Position numbers and translations under genes: made by a program. A model generated the notes under the pieces. That model saw nothing but the letters and a program-made list of their open reading frames with translations. It made no database searches and was not told where the DNA came from. This document shows, one piece after another, positions 1-8,518 of a stretch of DNA of 64,000 bases; position 1 is the first letter of the stretch, and each line of letters opens with the position of its first letter. Origin of the DNA: Gottfriedia sp002574545 (GTDB lineage: Bacteria; Bacillota; Bacilli; Bacillales; Bacillaceae_G); NCBI GenBank assembly GCA_052180195.1, contig CP197469.1; one strand, given 5' to 3'.

Positions 1-2
1 CG

Positions 3-797
3 TTTTCTTTAACAGGATTTTTTGGTGAAATTTATTTAAGTGTTCAAAAAGAATTAAAAGCTAAAGACATTAACTTTTTAATCGAATCAATCGATCAGCA
101 TTCGGTTGAAAATTTAATTATGCCTACTTTATTAACGAATCAAGAAATTGATGGATTATTAATCTTGTCTCATATTAATACTGACTACACTGCGAAAGTA
201 ATAAAATCCGGGATTCCTACCGTACTAATTGATCACCATGAACCATTCCTTCATGCTGATTCAATATTAACAAATAATCGCTTTGCTGCTTTTACAGCTG
301 TAGAGCATTTAATTAAATTGGGACATAAAGAAATTAGTTTCGTTGGAGATGTAGACATTTCACCAAGCTACCAAGAAAGATTAGAAGGATATTTTTTAGC
401 TCTTAAAAAATATGGAATAAAACTTGATGAAAATCTACTATTAAATCACGCTAAAGAGGAACAGTCCCATATAATAAATTTACTCGATCAATTTTCAAAA
501 CAACCTACAGCCTATTTTTGTGTAAATGATGGACTTGGTTTTCTAATTCAAACTGAATTACAACGAAGAGGATTCAATGTACCAGAAGACATATCTGTAT
601 GTAGTTTTGACAATGGCCAACTTTCTCAAATTGCAACACCAAAAATGACGACAATGGATGTCGATTTAAACTTCTTCGGTAAAAAAGCAGTTGAACAATT
701 ATGCTGGAGAATTGAAAACAAAGACGAGCCAATCCATGAAATCTTATTGCCTACTAGACTGATTATTAGGGAATCGACTGGTGAATTAAGAAAATAG
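3..797 (+). CDS. LacI-family transcriptional regulator, 5'-truncated by window edge
   Basis: The reading frame is open from base 3, so the gene starts outside the window; the first internal ATG at 120 is not the true start. What remains is the periplasmic-binding-protein-like effector domain of a LacI/GalR regulator. Typical pieces are visible: 'DGLLILS', the 'IPTVLIDHH' strand, 'AAFTAVEHLIKLGHKEISFVGD', and near the end 'DISVCSFDNGQLSQIATPKMTT', which is the usual effector-domain strand followed by the P-x-(M/L)-T-T motif. The last residues 'PTRLIIRESTG' match the family's C-terminal signature. The DNA-binding helix-turn-helix is not in the window. It probably represses a nearby sugar locus to the left; the ligand cannot be read from sequence. 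Confidence 0.88.
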   Translation, partial: FSLTGFFGEIYLSVQKELKAKDINFLIESIDQHSVENLIMPTLLTNQEIDGLLILSHINTDYTAKVIKSGIPTVLIDHHEPFLHADSILTNNRFAAFTAVEHLIKLGHKEISFVGDVDISPSYQERLEGYFLALKKYGIKLDENLLLNHAKEEQSHIINLLDQFSKQPTAYFCVNDGLGFLIQTELQRRGFNVPEDISVCSFDNGQLSQIATPKMTTMDVDLNFFGKKAVEQLCWRIENKDEPIHEILLPTRLIIRESTGELRK

Positions 798-840
798 GAA
801 CGTTAGAGTTTAAAGGAATGGAAACTTAAAACTGATCAAC

Positions 841-877
841 AACATCCTTACTTCATTTTGAGGTAAGGGTGTTTTTT
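841..877 (+). terminator. Intrinsic terminator of the LacI-family gene
   Basis: An 11-bp stem (841-851 with 863-873, one G-T pair) encloses a loop of about 11 nt and is followed by a run of T at 872-877. It lies 44 bp after the stop codon. Confidence 0.8.
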
Positions 878-957
878 ACTATAAATTTTCGATTTACATG
901 CTTAACATAAATGCTAATTAGTCGTACAAATAGAAAGTAACTAAACTTAAATAAAAA

Positions 958-998
958 AAGGATAGAAAAACAGAAATAACTGTTTTTTTCTATCCTTA
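958..998 (-). terminator. Intrinsic terminator of the MOSC gene
   Basis: A long stem (959-973 with 980-997, allowing extra T) has a 6-nt loop. Read on the minus strand, it is followed by a T-rich tract. It begins just after the stop codon of the MOSC gene at 1004. Confidence 0.75.
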
Positions 999-1003
999 GT
1001 CTT

Positions 1004-1651
1004 TTAAACTAAACCATCCAAACGCTTATTTAACCGAATTCTCCAATCCTCAGCTAACTCAGGAACTTCCAATATCGCTTTTATTCCTTCAACATTTTTT
1101 GGATCATGGAAATAAATCTCGTTGCAATGAAGAACCGAAATTTTATTCTTTTGCGTTTCGATTAATTCTATTTTCGAATCATTTCTGACTGTTCCCTCTT
1201 TTAATACACGGCATAAGTAGCCTGTAAAACCAGTTTCTACGATTCTCTTAAGTGCTACATTCGTTCGTTTTGTAATGGTGTCACAAGGAATTCTACTTTG
1301 TGTAATTTGTATAATTGCATCACCAATTTGGTAGACATCACCAATGTGCACGTCTTTTTCTAACATATTTGTGACAGTAATATTTTCGCCAAATGCTGAA
1401 AGTGGTAAATTTAGATTAAACTCTTTTTCCCAAAGTGCGTAATGTTCATATGCATACACACATACAGCTCGATCTGGTCCACCGTGATGTTTTAAATCAG
1501 CTACTCCATCACCTTTAAAGCCTTCTTTTGATAAGTAAACTTCTTCTATCCCTTCTTTACATATACCTGTTATCATTTCTTTGTTTTCGCCATATTCCAT
1601 TTTACTCGGTAATCCTACTGCAAGATTAATTAACTCTATTTTATTTGCCAT
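1004..1651 (-). CDS. MOSC domain protein (YiiM/YflK-like)
   Basis: A 215-residue protein with the MOSC fold. The 'GVADLKHHGGPDRAVCVYAYEHY' region, 'FGENITV', 'IGDVYQIGDAIIQITQSRIPC' and a following 3-alpha segment are all typical of the YiiM/YflK branch. The conserved cysteine in 'SRIPCDT' is the family's sulfur-carrying or Moco-binding position. MOSC proteins bind molybdenum cofactor or carry sulfur, and the YiiM branch is linked to reduction of N-hydroxylated compounds with a flavoprotein partner. Its place beside modB and mobB fits a molybdenum role. The start ATG has a GGGAGG site 5 nt upstream. The exact substrate is unknown. Confidence 0.85.
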   Translation of the reverse strand: MANKIELINLAVGLPSKMEYGENKEMITGICKEGIEEVYLSKEGFKGDGVADLKHHGGPDRAVCVYAYEHYALWEKEFNLNLPLSAFGENITVTNMLEKDVHIGDVYQIGDAIIQITQSRIPCDTITKRTNVALKRIVETGFTGYLCRVLKEGTVRNDSKIELIETQKNKISVLHCNEIYFHDPKNVEGIKAILEVPELAEDWRIRLNKRLDGLV

Positions 1652-1773
1652 GCCTTCCTCCCTTTCTTTTTTAGTTTCTACTGTTTACATTCTGTTTTAT
1701 TTTAGTAATAAAAAGGAAAAACATCCTACATATGGCATTATAAATTCACGAAAGACAATACTAAACTAAAAAA

Positions 1774-2430
1774 TCATTTTTGTTTTAACTGTACAACAAA
1801 CAGCATAATAAACGAAATTAAAATCATTGAAAGCACCCATAACCAGGCCATTTTCATATTTCCTGCATCTATTGCTAAATAAATTGCTGTTGGAACAGTT
1901 TGTGTTTTTCCTGGTATGTTTCCTGCAAACATAAGTGTAGCACCAAACTCGCCTAATACTCTTGCAACGCTTAATATACTACCTGAGATAATCGATTTTA
2001 ATGAGAGAGGAATTGAGATCAAGAAAAAAACATTCCATTCGTTTGCACCACAAACTCGAGCAGCTTCTTCAATCTCATTGTCTACACCAAGGAATCCAGT
2101 TTTTGCAGATTGATACATAAGTGGGAACGCTACAACTATTGATGCAATGACAGCGGCGCACCATGTAAAAACAATTGGCTGTTTAAACAACCATTCGATC
2201 ATTTTTCCAACGAAGCTTTGTCTTCCGAAAATGACTAATAGTAAAAATCCTACAACTGTAGGAGGAAGAACTAAAGGTAACATTAAAATTGTTTCAAGGA
2301 GAGTCTTACCTTTGAAGGTTTTCAAAGAGAGAATTCTTCCAACTATAGTCCCTAAAATAATAACAATAAATCCTGCCACGATTGTAACCTTAAGGGAAAT
2401 CTTAAGGGGAATTAAAAACTCTTCAAACAA
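1774..2430 (-). CDS. modB: Molybdate ABC transporter permease ModB
   Basis: A 218-residue inner-membrane permease with about five transmembrane helices. The binding-protein-dependent transport 'EAA' loop is clear ('EEAARVCGANEWNVFFLISIPLS'), and the segments 'LPLVLPPTVVGFLLL' and 'LGEFGATLMFAGNIPGKTQT' are characteristic of ModB/CysW permeases, with the G-K-T-Q-T stretch typical of ModB. It would form the channel for molybdate or tungstate uptake. The start appears to be TTG at 2430, preceded by a GAGGAA site. It lies 42 bp downstream of mobB and is probably cotranscribed. The binding protein ModA and the ATPase ModC are not in the window, so this permease must use subunits encoded elsewhere or be an orphan. 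Confidence 0.9.
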   Translation of the reverse strand: MFEEFLIPLKISLKVTIVAGFIVIILGTIVGRILSLKTFKGKTLLETILMLPLVLPPTVVGFLLLVIFGRQSFVGKMIEWLFKQPIVFTWCAAVIASIVVAFPLMYQSAKTGFLGVDNEIEEAARVCGANEWNVFFLISIPLSLKSIISGSILSVARVLGEFGATLMFAGNIPGKTQTVPTAIYLAIDAGNMKMAWLWVLSMILISFIMLFVVQLKQK

Positions 2431-2472
2431 TTAAAATTCCTCATTTCAATATAAACCATATTTTCAGTTTTT

Positions 2473-3006
2473 TTAATCATCTATGAAATTACCTTTTGAA
2501 ATTTCATTCATCAAGAAATCAAAATAAATATCTTCATTACAAAGTTGGAAATATTGATAATCTTTCAATCTACCCTCTTCAATTTCAAAATGGCTGATCA
2601 CACAGATTATATTCGTTAATGAATCGAGTAATTTTAAATCATCCTCACTTCTTATTAATACTACTTTTGGATAACCTTCCCTTTTATAACCTTCAATAAA
2701 AATAATATCAGGTGAAAAAAGACGATATAATTGAATTGTTTTCTTTAAATCCCAATTGATAAAATTTGTTCTTAATTGCAAGACTCCATCACCTTCAACA
2801 CTAGAAACGATTGCTCCAGCATCTAAATGACGACTACTGTCTTTTTGTTCGATTTCTGTATCAGGCGCACCCCCGTGACCATGATGTTTTATAGTGGCAG
2901 CTACTAGTCCTCTTTGATTGGCCAGTTTAATAAGCTTTTTTGTAAGTGTTGTTTTTCCACTATTTTGATAGCCTACAATTTGCAAAATGGAATAGTTTTT
3001 TTTCAT
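2473..3006 (-). CDS. mobB: Molybdopterin-guanine dinucleotide biosynthesis protein MobB
   Basis: A P-loop GTP-binding protein of about 177 residues. The Walker A motif 'GYQNSGKTTL' is near the N terminus, followed by 'ATIKHHGHGG' and 'DSSRHLDAGA', both diagnostic for MobB. The segment 'DIIFIEGYKREGYPKVVLIR' is the Walker B/effector region. MobB assists MobA in attaching GMP to molybdopterin, or helps deliver the finished cofactor. The longest frame begins with TTG at 3015, but an AAAGGA site lies about 10 nt before ATG 3006, which I take as the start. mobA lies separately in the moa cluster about 1.1 kb away. Confidence 0.93.
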   Translation of the reverse strand: MKKNYSILQIVGYQNSGKTTLTKKLIKLANQRGLVAATIKHHGHGGAPDTEIEQKDSSRHLDAGAIVSSVEGDGVLQLRTNFINWDLKKTIQLYRLFSPDIIFIEGYKREGYPKVVLIRSEDDLKLLDSLTNIICVISHFEIEEGRLKDYQYFQLCNEDIYFDFLMNEISKGNFIDD

Positions 3007-3212
3007 CGCTTTCAATTCCTTTTTATGAAATACTTTTATTATAAGTTAGCCTACTGAAAAAACACCATTATACAAAAATCGAATCGATTATTGTATTGAT
3101 GGTGGAGCATTTTAATTAAGTCTTTAAAAGACGTTCACTAAAAGTTTTCTTTAATTTTTCGAATCATTGCTTTATGATAAAAAAAACAAAATGAATGCAA
3201 GGGGTATAGATA

Positions 3213-3560
3213 ATGTCTAAAGTTATCCATGAATTTAACGACTATATACGAAAACTGCGTAAAGAATTATTTGGTAAGGGCCCTGAAAGAATCCATACTG
3301 TTTTTGTTGAAAATATGGCTGTATCAACTTTGTATGGGAATCTGACACCTACTGAGCTATTTATTGCTCAAACTTCTGAAGGGCGTGATATTGTACATAA
3401 TGCCAGAACTAAGATGATTCAAGATGTATATGCAAAAAATCATCCGGTTAAGTTAGAAGAAATCGTTAATGCAAAGTTTATCAATCTTTTCTCGGATATG
3501 AAAGTTGAAGAGGATCTTGCGATTTCAGTTTTTGTGTTTGATAAAAACTTAATTGATTAG
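3213..3560 (+). CDS. DUF2294 / MpsC-like family protein (YbcI/YrhF-like)
   Basis: A 115-residue soluble protein starting at an ATG with AAGGGG 8 nt upstream. 'ELFGKGPERIHTVFVENMAVSTLYGNLTPTE' is the hallmark stretch of the DUF2294 family, now also called MpsC. Known relatives are B. subtilis YbcI, in a bicarbonate/NdhF-type locus, and YrhF, next to the formate dehydrogenase genes yrhD-yrhE. Here it sits alone on the plus strand, convergent with moaC, inside the Moco/formate dehydrogenase island, so a link to formate or inorganic carbon metabolism is plausible. The biochemical activity is not known to me. Its stop codon lies inside the stem of its own terminator. Confidence 0.82.
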   Translation: MSKVIHEFNDYIRKLRKELFGKGPERIHTVFVENMAVSTLYGNLTPTELFIAQTSEGRDIVHNARTKMIQDVYAKNHPVKLEEIVNAKFINLFSDMKVEEDLAISVFVFDKNLID

Positions 3561-3594
3561 ATAGTAGAAGCTACTAATCAATTAAGCTTTTTTT
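3548..3594 (+). terminator. Terminator overlapping the DUF2294 stop codon
   Basis: A perfect 13-bp stem (3548-3560 with 3574-3586) contains the TAG stop and is followed by seven T at 3588-3594. The loop can pair further (TAGTAG with CTACTA). Confidence 0.85.
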
Positions 3595-3601
3595 GCCGAT
3601 C

Positions 3602-4084
3602 TTATTTATGGAAAAAGTCGCCGCTTTTACCACCTTTTTTTTGCACTAAAAACGTTTCTTTTATGACCATACTTTTATCTACAGCTTTACACATATCGTA
3701 AAATGTAAGGCCAGCTACACTTACAGCTGTAAGTGCCTCCATTTCAACTCCAGTTTTTCCAGTACATTTCACTGTCGCACGAATAATTAAATCATATCCA
3801 TTTGGTGCCTCTACATATTCGAAAGTAAAATCAGTTCCTGAAAGTGCGATTGGGTGACACATTGGAATAATGTCTGAAGTTTTTTTAGCTCCCATAATTC
3901 CAGCGATTTGTGCAACATTTAGTGGATCACCTTTTTTAATTAATCCATTTTGAATGGCTTCATATAACTCCGTTGAGATTGAAATTGTACTCTGCGCAAT
4001 TGCAACTCTTGTCGTAATGTCTTTTTCTGATATATCGACCATTTTAGGTCTTCCTTCTTCATTCCAATGTGAAAATTCACTCAT
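3602..4084 (-). CDS. moaC: Cyclic pyranopterin monophosphate synthase MoaC
   Basis: A 160-residue enzyme that converts 3',8-cyclo-7,8-dihydro-GTP (made by MoaA) to cyclic pyranopterin monophosphate, the first stable intermediate of molybdenum cofactor synthesis. Family motifs present are 'MVDISEKDITTRVAIA', 'QIAGIMGAKKTSDIIPMCHPI' (catalytic His and Lys region) and 'GKTGVEMEALTAVSVA'. The length is normal. The start ATG has a GGAGGG site. It is the last gene of the minus-strand moa/moe/mob string, 35 bp after mobA. Confidence 0.97.
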   Translation of the reverse strand: MSEFSHWNEEGRPKMVDISEKDITTRVAIAQSTISISTELYEAIQNGLIKKGDPLNVAQIAGIMGAKKTSDIIPMCHPIALSGTDFTFEYVEAPNGYDLIIRATVKCTGKTGVEMEALTAVSVAGLTFYDMCKAVDKSMVIKETFLVQKKGGKSGDFFHK

Positions 4085-4119
4085 AGAAGTCCCTCCAGAA
4101 CATGCTTAAATTTGATCAA

Positions 4120-4689
4120 TTAAATCCAGTCATTTGGACTATTTATATTCTTAAAGATGATATCGTCATTTGAAAATGGAACAGTCATTACATTTACTTC
4201 ATTGAATAATAACTGGACTTTTCGATTTTTTTTATCTAACATCTCTTTCATTTTTTCGATGCAATTTCGATGATAGAGCGCAAATAGTGGTTGCAGTTTA
4301 TCGGACTGGATTGGAACGATTGCATCAACATTCGTATTTTGTACCTTTTCAATCATATTTTTTACAAAATCAGCTGTAATAAATGGTGTGTCGCAGGCTA
4401 GGACAAAATACCAGTCTTTGTTTGGTAAGTTAGAAAATGCATTGTACATGGCATACAGAGGTCCTTGGTATTCTGTGCCTTCACCTTCAATGATAAAATC
4501 TAGATCATTTTTACTAAAATACGGAACTAGTTTTTCGTTCGTTGAAATGATGATCGGTGAAATCAAATTTTCCTGTAAGGCTTCCACACTATATTCATAC
4601 AATAATTTGTCTTTATACGTTTCAAACATTTTTGGTTTACCGTAACGGGATGACTTTCCACCTGCTAAAACGACGCCAACTATATTCAT
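4120..4689 (-). CDS. mobA: Molybdenum cofactor guanylyltransferase MobA
   Basis: A 189-residue nucleotidyltransferase. The N-terminal 'VLAGGKSSRYGKPKM' is the GTP-binding signature, and 'FVLACDTPFI' is the metal-binding D-x-P motif. It transfers GMP from GTP to Mo-molybdopterin to give Mo-MGD. That is the dinucleotide cofactor used by bis-MGD enzymes such as the formate dehydrogenase encoded at 11-14 kb. Its start overlaps the moaB stop by 4 bp, indicating translational coupling. Confidence 0.95.
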   Translation of the reverse strand: MNIVGVVLAGGKSSRYGKPKMFETYKDKLLYEYSVEALQENLISPIIISTNEKLVPYFSKNDLDFIIEGEGTEYQGPLYAMYNAFSNLPNKDWYFVLACDTPFITADFVKNMIEKVQNTNVDAIVPIQSDKLQPLFALYHRNCIEKMKEMLDKKNRKVQLLFNEVNVMTVPFSNDDIIFKNINSPNDWI

Positions 4690-5183
4690 TGTCTGTTTAA
4701 TTCTTCAACAAAATGTTGGCATGTCGGTAAAATTAGTTTTGTCATTGCTAGATTTACTGCGTTTTTTGAACCTGGAATGACGTAGATCGCTTTATCGTGA
4801 AAACTACCTGCAATTGCTCTACTAAACATAGCCTTTGGACCGATTTCTGAATAACTTAATGAACGAAATAGTTCGCCAAACCCTTGCATTTCTTTATCCA
4901 GCATGTTTGAAATTGCTTCATATGTAACATCTCTTCTCGTAAAACCAGTACCACCTGTTATGATTATCACTTGAATCGTTTCATCTTCGCTCCATGATCT
5001 TACAATCGATTCGATCAATGGGATTTCATCTTTAATGATTTGATAATCACAGACGATATGTTTTTGCTCATCTACTAAAGCTTTAATTCGTTTACCGCTC
5101 TCGTCATTTTCAACAGTTCTAGTATCACTAACTGTTAAAACTGCGACGTTAACAACCGCTTTTTCATTATGTTTATGCATCAT
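4686..5183 (-). CDS. moaB: Molybdopterin adenylyltransferase-type protein MoaB
   Basis: A 165-residue MogA/MoaB-family protein. Motifs include 'VAVLTVSDTRTVENDESGK', 'IITGGTGFTRRDVTYEAI' (substrate-binding GGTG loop) and 'AMFSRAIAGSFHDKAIYVIPGSKNAV'. In B. subtilis-type operons MoaB takes the place of MogA and adenylates molybdopterin before MoeA inserts molybdate. The double Met start at 5183 follows an AGGTTGA site. It lies 30 bp after moaD and overlaps mobA by 4 bp. Confidence 0.94.
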   Translation of the reverse strand: MMHKHNEKAVVNVAVLTVSDTRTVENDESGKRIKALVDEQKHIVCDYQIIKDEIPLIESIVRSWSEDETIQVIIITGGTGFTRRDVTYEAISNMLDKEMQGFGELFRSLSYSEIGPKAMFSRAIAGSFHDKAIYVIPGSKNAVNLAMTKLILPTCQHFVEELNRQ

Positions 5184-5213
5184 TCAACCTACTTTCAAGC
5201 TTTATGAAAACCA

Positions 5214-5450
5214 TCATCCCCCACTAACTGGTGGAATAAATGCGACTGTATCTCCATCATTTACAATTTCTTCATCCGTTACAAACTCTTCATTTACAGC
5301 AGTCATAATCTGATTCAGTTGTGGTAAATCATAGTTAGTCATAAGATAGTCTTTTAACGCTTTTACGTTTATGCCATTTTGATCGGTCACTGTCAATTCA
5401 TCAGTCCCGACTTTCTCACGTAAATGAGCAAATAATAAAACTTTAATCAT
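5214..5450 (-). CDS. moaD: Molybdopterin synthase sulfur carrier subunit MoaD
   Basis: A 78-residue ubiquitin-like protein ending in the diagnostic 'PPVSGG' tail, whose terminal glycine is adenylated by MoeB and then thiocarboxylated. It donates sulfur to cyclic pyranopterin in complex with MoaE. Its ATG at 5450 has a GGAGG site lying inside the 3' end of moaE, and the two genes overlap by 4 bp, as is common for this pair. Confidence 0.96.
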   Translation of the reverse strand: MIKVLLFAHLREKVGTDELTVTDQNGINVKALKDYLMTNYDLPQLNQIMTAVNEEFVTDEEIVNDGDTVAFIPPVSGG

Positions 5451-5926
5451 TTCGATTCCTCCACACTTGGTTTTCCTTCTTCGTATGGTGTATTTTCCAA
5501 TTGGTCACCAATCCACATCGTACCATCTTCCCAAAACTCTTTTTTCCAAATTGGAACGATCTGTTTAATTCGTTCAATTGCGTATTCATTAGCTTCGTAA
5601 GCCACTTTACGATGCGGAGAGGAAACTGCAATAACAACGGCAATATCACTAATCTCTAATCTTCCAACTCTATGTGTAATCGCCGCAATTGCTTCTGGCC
5701 ATTTTTGCTTAATTTCATCACCAATTTGAGCAAGTTTTTTTACGGCCATTGATTCATATGCTTGATACTCTAGCGACAAAGTCTTTTTCCCTTTTGTTAA
5801 CTCTCTAACGGTACCTATAAAAACAGTAATGGCTCCGGCATTTCTACTTTTTACTTTATCGGAAACTTCCTCAACAACAATCGGTGTATCGACAATATTA
5901 AATAATGTTTGTTCCAAGTAAATCAC
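5447..5926 (-). CDS. moaE: Molybdopterin synthase catalytic subunit MoaE
   Basis: A 159-residue large subunit of molybdopterin synthase. Motifs include 'AGAITVFIGTVRELTKGK', 'LEYQAYESMAVKKLAQIGDEI', 'AAITHRVGRLEISDIAVVIAVSSPHR' and 'IVPIWKKEFWEDG', which carries the active-site lysines. It inserts two sulfurs into cyclic pyranopterin monophosphate, using two MoaD molecules. The GTG at 5926 has only a weak Shine-Dalgarno sequence, and a TTG three codons later is an alternative start. It lies between moeA and moaD in the same operon. Confidence 0.96.
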   Translation of the reverse strand: MIYLEQTLFNIVDTPIVVEEVSDKVKSRNAGAITVFIGTVRELTKGKKTLSLEYQAYESMAVKKLAQIGDEIKQKWPEAIAAITHRVGRLEISDIAVVIAVSSPHRKVAYEANEYAIERIKQIVPIWKKEFWEDGTMWIGDQLENTPYEEGKPSVEESK

Positions 5927-5945
5927 TTCACTTTTCTTTAATTAT

Positions 5946-7235
5946 TTACTTATATGCAGGTAGGAAATCATACCAAGGCCATTTACTTCCCTCATGGTCT
6001 TCTAGTATTAATAAGTCAACCGACATACCTTTTTCATATTTTCTAGTTCCACCAGGTAAAACAATAAAGGCATCCGTATATGCTAATGAAGAAACAGCAC
6101 TAGACTTATCAAAACCTGCTGGAATGGCTGTCAATTGACCTTCATCATAAACAATTTTACCTCTTACAAATCTTGTAAAAGGATTTGCCTTTGGAAAGTT
6201 TTCGCCTAAAATGGCACTTACTCTTTTTAAATGTGGTGTTTCGTTAAACAAATAAGATTGGATAATCGGTCTAACAAATAATTCAAATCCCACAAAACAA
6301 GCAGATGGATTTCCTGATAAACCGAATAATAATTTATTTTCAAAATGCGCTACTGTTGTTACACTGCCAGGACGCATGGCAATTTTATTAAATAAAACTG
6401 TAGCGCCTAATCTAGCGTAAATATCTGGCAAATAGTCATAATCACCGACAGACACACCACCGGTCGTAATTAGAATATCCACTTGTTCTAAAGCCTTTTG
6501 AACTTCTGCAAAACAAGTATCGAAATCATCGCTAAACTTTCCTAAATATTTAGGGATTGCACCTGCTTTTTGAATTTGAGCTAGAACCATATAAGAATTA
6601 CTATTGCGAATTTTACCTGGTTCGAGTGGTTCGTCGACATCTAGAAGCTCACTTCCTGTAGCAATGACTCCAATGACTGGCTTTTTCGCTACAGGAACTT
6701 GACGATAGCCAAATGTAGCAAGTAAAGCCATTACTCCTGGGTTAATTTTAGTTCCCTTTTTAACTAGAATATCACCTTTATGCGTTTCTTCCCCTTGGAA
6801 TGAGATATTATCGCCTTTTTGATAAGAGCGTTTAATTTCAATAAACGTTTTACCGTCAGCTTTAATCTCTTTCGCTAATTCAAGCATGACAACTGCTGAA
6901 CAACCTTGAGGGATTTGAGCTCCTGTCATAATACGAACAGCCTGTAATGGAGCTACTTCATTTGGAAAAACAAAACCAGCTCCAATTTCTCCAACTACTT
7001 CAAAAACTGTAGGATTTTCATTGCTTGTAAGAATAGTATCTTCAGCTCGTATCGCAAAACCATCGTACGGAGAACGGTCAAAAGCAGGAATATCTTGATC
7101 AGCTCTTAGATCATCAGCTAATACTCTCTCATACGCTAAATCGATTGATACCATTTCTTGCGATCCACATTTGGCAAAATCCATCACTTTACGAACCGCT
7201 TCTTCGACTGGAATTGGTACTCGTTTTTCAAGCAT
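5946..7235 (-). CDS. moeA: Molybdopterin molybdenumtransferase MoeA
   Basis: A protein of about 429 residues that inserts molybdate into adenylated molybdopterin. Typical pieces are 'DIPAFDRSPYDGFAI' in the N-terminal lid, 'IMTGAQIPQGCSAVVM', 'ATGSELL', 'ITTGGVSVGDYDYL' (MogA-like core) and 'GLSGNPSACFVGFELFVRP'. The first ATG of the frame (7244) overlaps the GAGAGG site; the ATG at 7235 is spaced 8 nt from it and is preferred. It starts 20 bp after moeB ends. Confidence 0.96.
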   Translation of the reverse strand: MLEKRVPIPVEEAVRKVMDFAKCGSQEMVSIDLAYERVLADDLRADQDIPAFDRSPYDGFAIRAEDTILTSNENPTVFEVVGEIGAGFVFPNEVAPLQAVRIMTGAQIPQGCSAVVMLELAKEIKADGKTFIEIKRSYQKGDNISFQGEETHKGDILVKKGTKINPGVMALLATFGYRQVPVAKKPVIGVIATGSELLDVDEPLEPGKIRNSNSYMVLAQIQKAGAIPKYLGKFSDDFDTCFAEVQKALEQVDILITTGGVSVGDYDYLPDIYARLGATVLFNKIAMRPGSVTTVAHFENKLLFGLSGNPSACFVGFELFVRPIIQSYLFNETPHLKRVSAILGENFPKANPFTRFVRGKIVYDEGQLTAIPAGFDKSSAVSSLAYTDAFIVLPGGTRKYEKGMSVDLLILEDHEGSKWPWYDFLPAYK

Positions 7236-7254
7236 TCTATTCATCCTCTCTCTA

Positions 7255-8271
7255 TTAACCTAATAAACGATAATATAGTTTTTTAGCTTCTTGTATATCA
7301 TTTGTGCCATGTACAAAAACCCTACCATCCAAAAATACAACAAATCGGTAGTCTTCGATCTGACAAGAAATCAAATAAGGATTTCGTTGAACTGTTCCTT
7401 GTTGTTTTAGTAGATTTTCTAGTTCATTAAAGTCGTAATTTTTAGTTACTGAAGGTCTAATTTGAACCGTGTTTCGCCCACAAAGGGTACTTGTTTTCGT
7501 TTGATTTTCAAAAGCTAAATAAGGATATGTCCTATTTGTTCCACATGAAGGACAATCATCTGATTTGAGTTTCGTTAATTTAAATGAAAAATGTTCATTA
7601 TTCCATAAATCAAATGTAAGGAATTTTGAATTAATAGCTGAGTAATCCTCAACTAATAGTTTTAATACTTCAGCAACCTGGTATGCCGCAACTAATTGTA
7701 CCGCAGGACTAATGACTCCGGCTGTGTCACATGTCACACCGGGTACTGGTAAACTTTTTAAGATACAATTTAAACATGGCGTTTTACTTGGTAGAATCGT
7801 ACAACACATACCAAAGCTCCCAACACAAGAGCCATATACCCACGGAATTTCATATTTCTGCGATAAATCATTTATGATAAAACGAATATCAAAATTATCT
7901 GTTGCATCAATCATAACATCAGTGTCCTTTAAATGGACTTCCATATTATCTGCACTTGCATCCATTACGAGCGCATTAATGCTCACATCTGAATTTATTT
8001 TTTGAAGACGCCCTTTTGCGGCGATTACTTTCGGCAATTTCTCAATTGCATCTTCTTCGGTATAAAGTTGCTGTCTTTGCAAGTTACTCATTTCAACATA
8101 ATCTCGATCGATTAAAGTTAACTTTCCAATTCCAGCTCTAACAAGTGCCTCTGCGCTAGCACTTCCTAACGCTCCTGCCCCAACAATTAATACATGTTTT
8201 TTTCTAATTAACTCTTGTCCTTTTTCACCAATCGGAGTAAAAAGCTGCTGACGTGAATAGCGTTCTGACAT
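7255..8271 (-). CDS. moeB: MoaD adenylyltransferase MoeB (ThiF/HesA family)
   Basis: A 338-residue E1-like enzyme that adenylates the MoaD C terminus. The Rossmann motif 'VLIVGAGALGSASAEALVRAG' is followed by 'LTLIDRDYVEMSNLQRQQLY', which includes the R-Q-Q-L-Y arginine finger, and by 'DATDNFDIR'. Two CxxC pairs (in 'CLNC' and 'CPSC') form the structural zinc site, and 'VTCDTAGVI' contains the conserved crossover-loop cysteine. About 85 C-terminal residues follow the adenylation domain in the position of a rhodanese domain, but I see no clear catalytic loop. It starts with GGAGGATATCTT-ATG. Confidence 0.93.
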   Translation of the reverse strand: MSERYSRQQLFTPIGEKGQELIRKKHVLIVGAGALGSASAEALVRAGIGKLTLIDRDYVEMSNLQRQQLYTEEDAIEKLPKVIAAKGRLQKINSDVSINALVMDASADNMEVHLKDTDVMIDATDNFDIRFIINDLSQKYEIPWVYGSCVGSFGMCCTILPSKTPCLNCILKSLPVPGVTCDTAGVISPAVQLVAAYQVAEVLKLLVEDYSAINSKFLTFDLWNNEHFSFKLTKLKSDDCPSCGTNRTYPYLAFENQTKTSTLCGRNTVQIRPSVTKNYDFNELENLLKQQGTVQRNPYLISCQIEDYRFVVFLDGRVFVHGTNDIQEAKKLYYRLLG

Positions 8272-8374
8272 AAGATATCCTCCATTAAAGCAGGACTTAG
8301 CGAAAGAGAGTATAAGTTTTCTCCGGTTATCCTCACCAATTTTTCTGCTTTTCTTGTTTTCCTTCTATTAAATA

Positions 8375-8423
8375 AAGCAGCATTAAGAAATCCTCATCAT
8401 ATAAGGAGTTCTGAATGCTGCTT
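8375..8423 (-). terminator. Strong hairpin between moaA and moeB (attenuator or terminator)
   Basis: An imperfect stem of about 20 bp (8375-8394 with 8404-8423, few mismatches) has a 9-nt loop. It sits in the 247-bp gap between moaA and moeB. On the minus strand it is followed only by a short T-poor tract, so termination may be partial, or the structure may serve as a processing site or leader regulator. Confidence 0.5.
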
Positions 8424-8518
8424 AAATTCCCTGCTAAACGAACAGAGTTCAAAATCATCACTTTCTAATTTTCGGCTTGAAATTGCCTTTAATCCAAACC
8501 TTCTATTATTGGTAATGA

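Noticed and set aside
8272..8518. Possible molybdenum cofactor riboswitch between moaA and moeB
   Set aside because: Only one long hairpin is seen; the conserved core of the known Moco motif is not recognisable and its position inside the operon is unusual.
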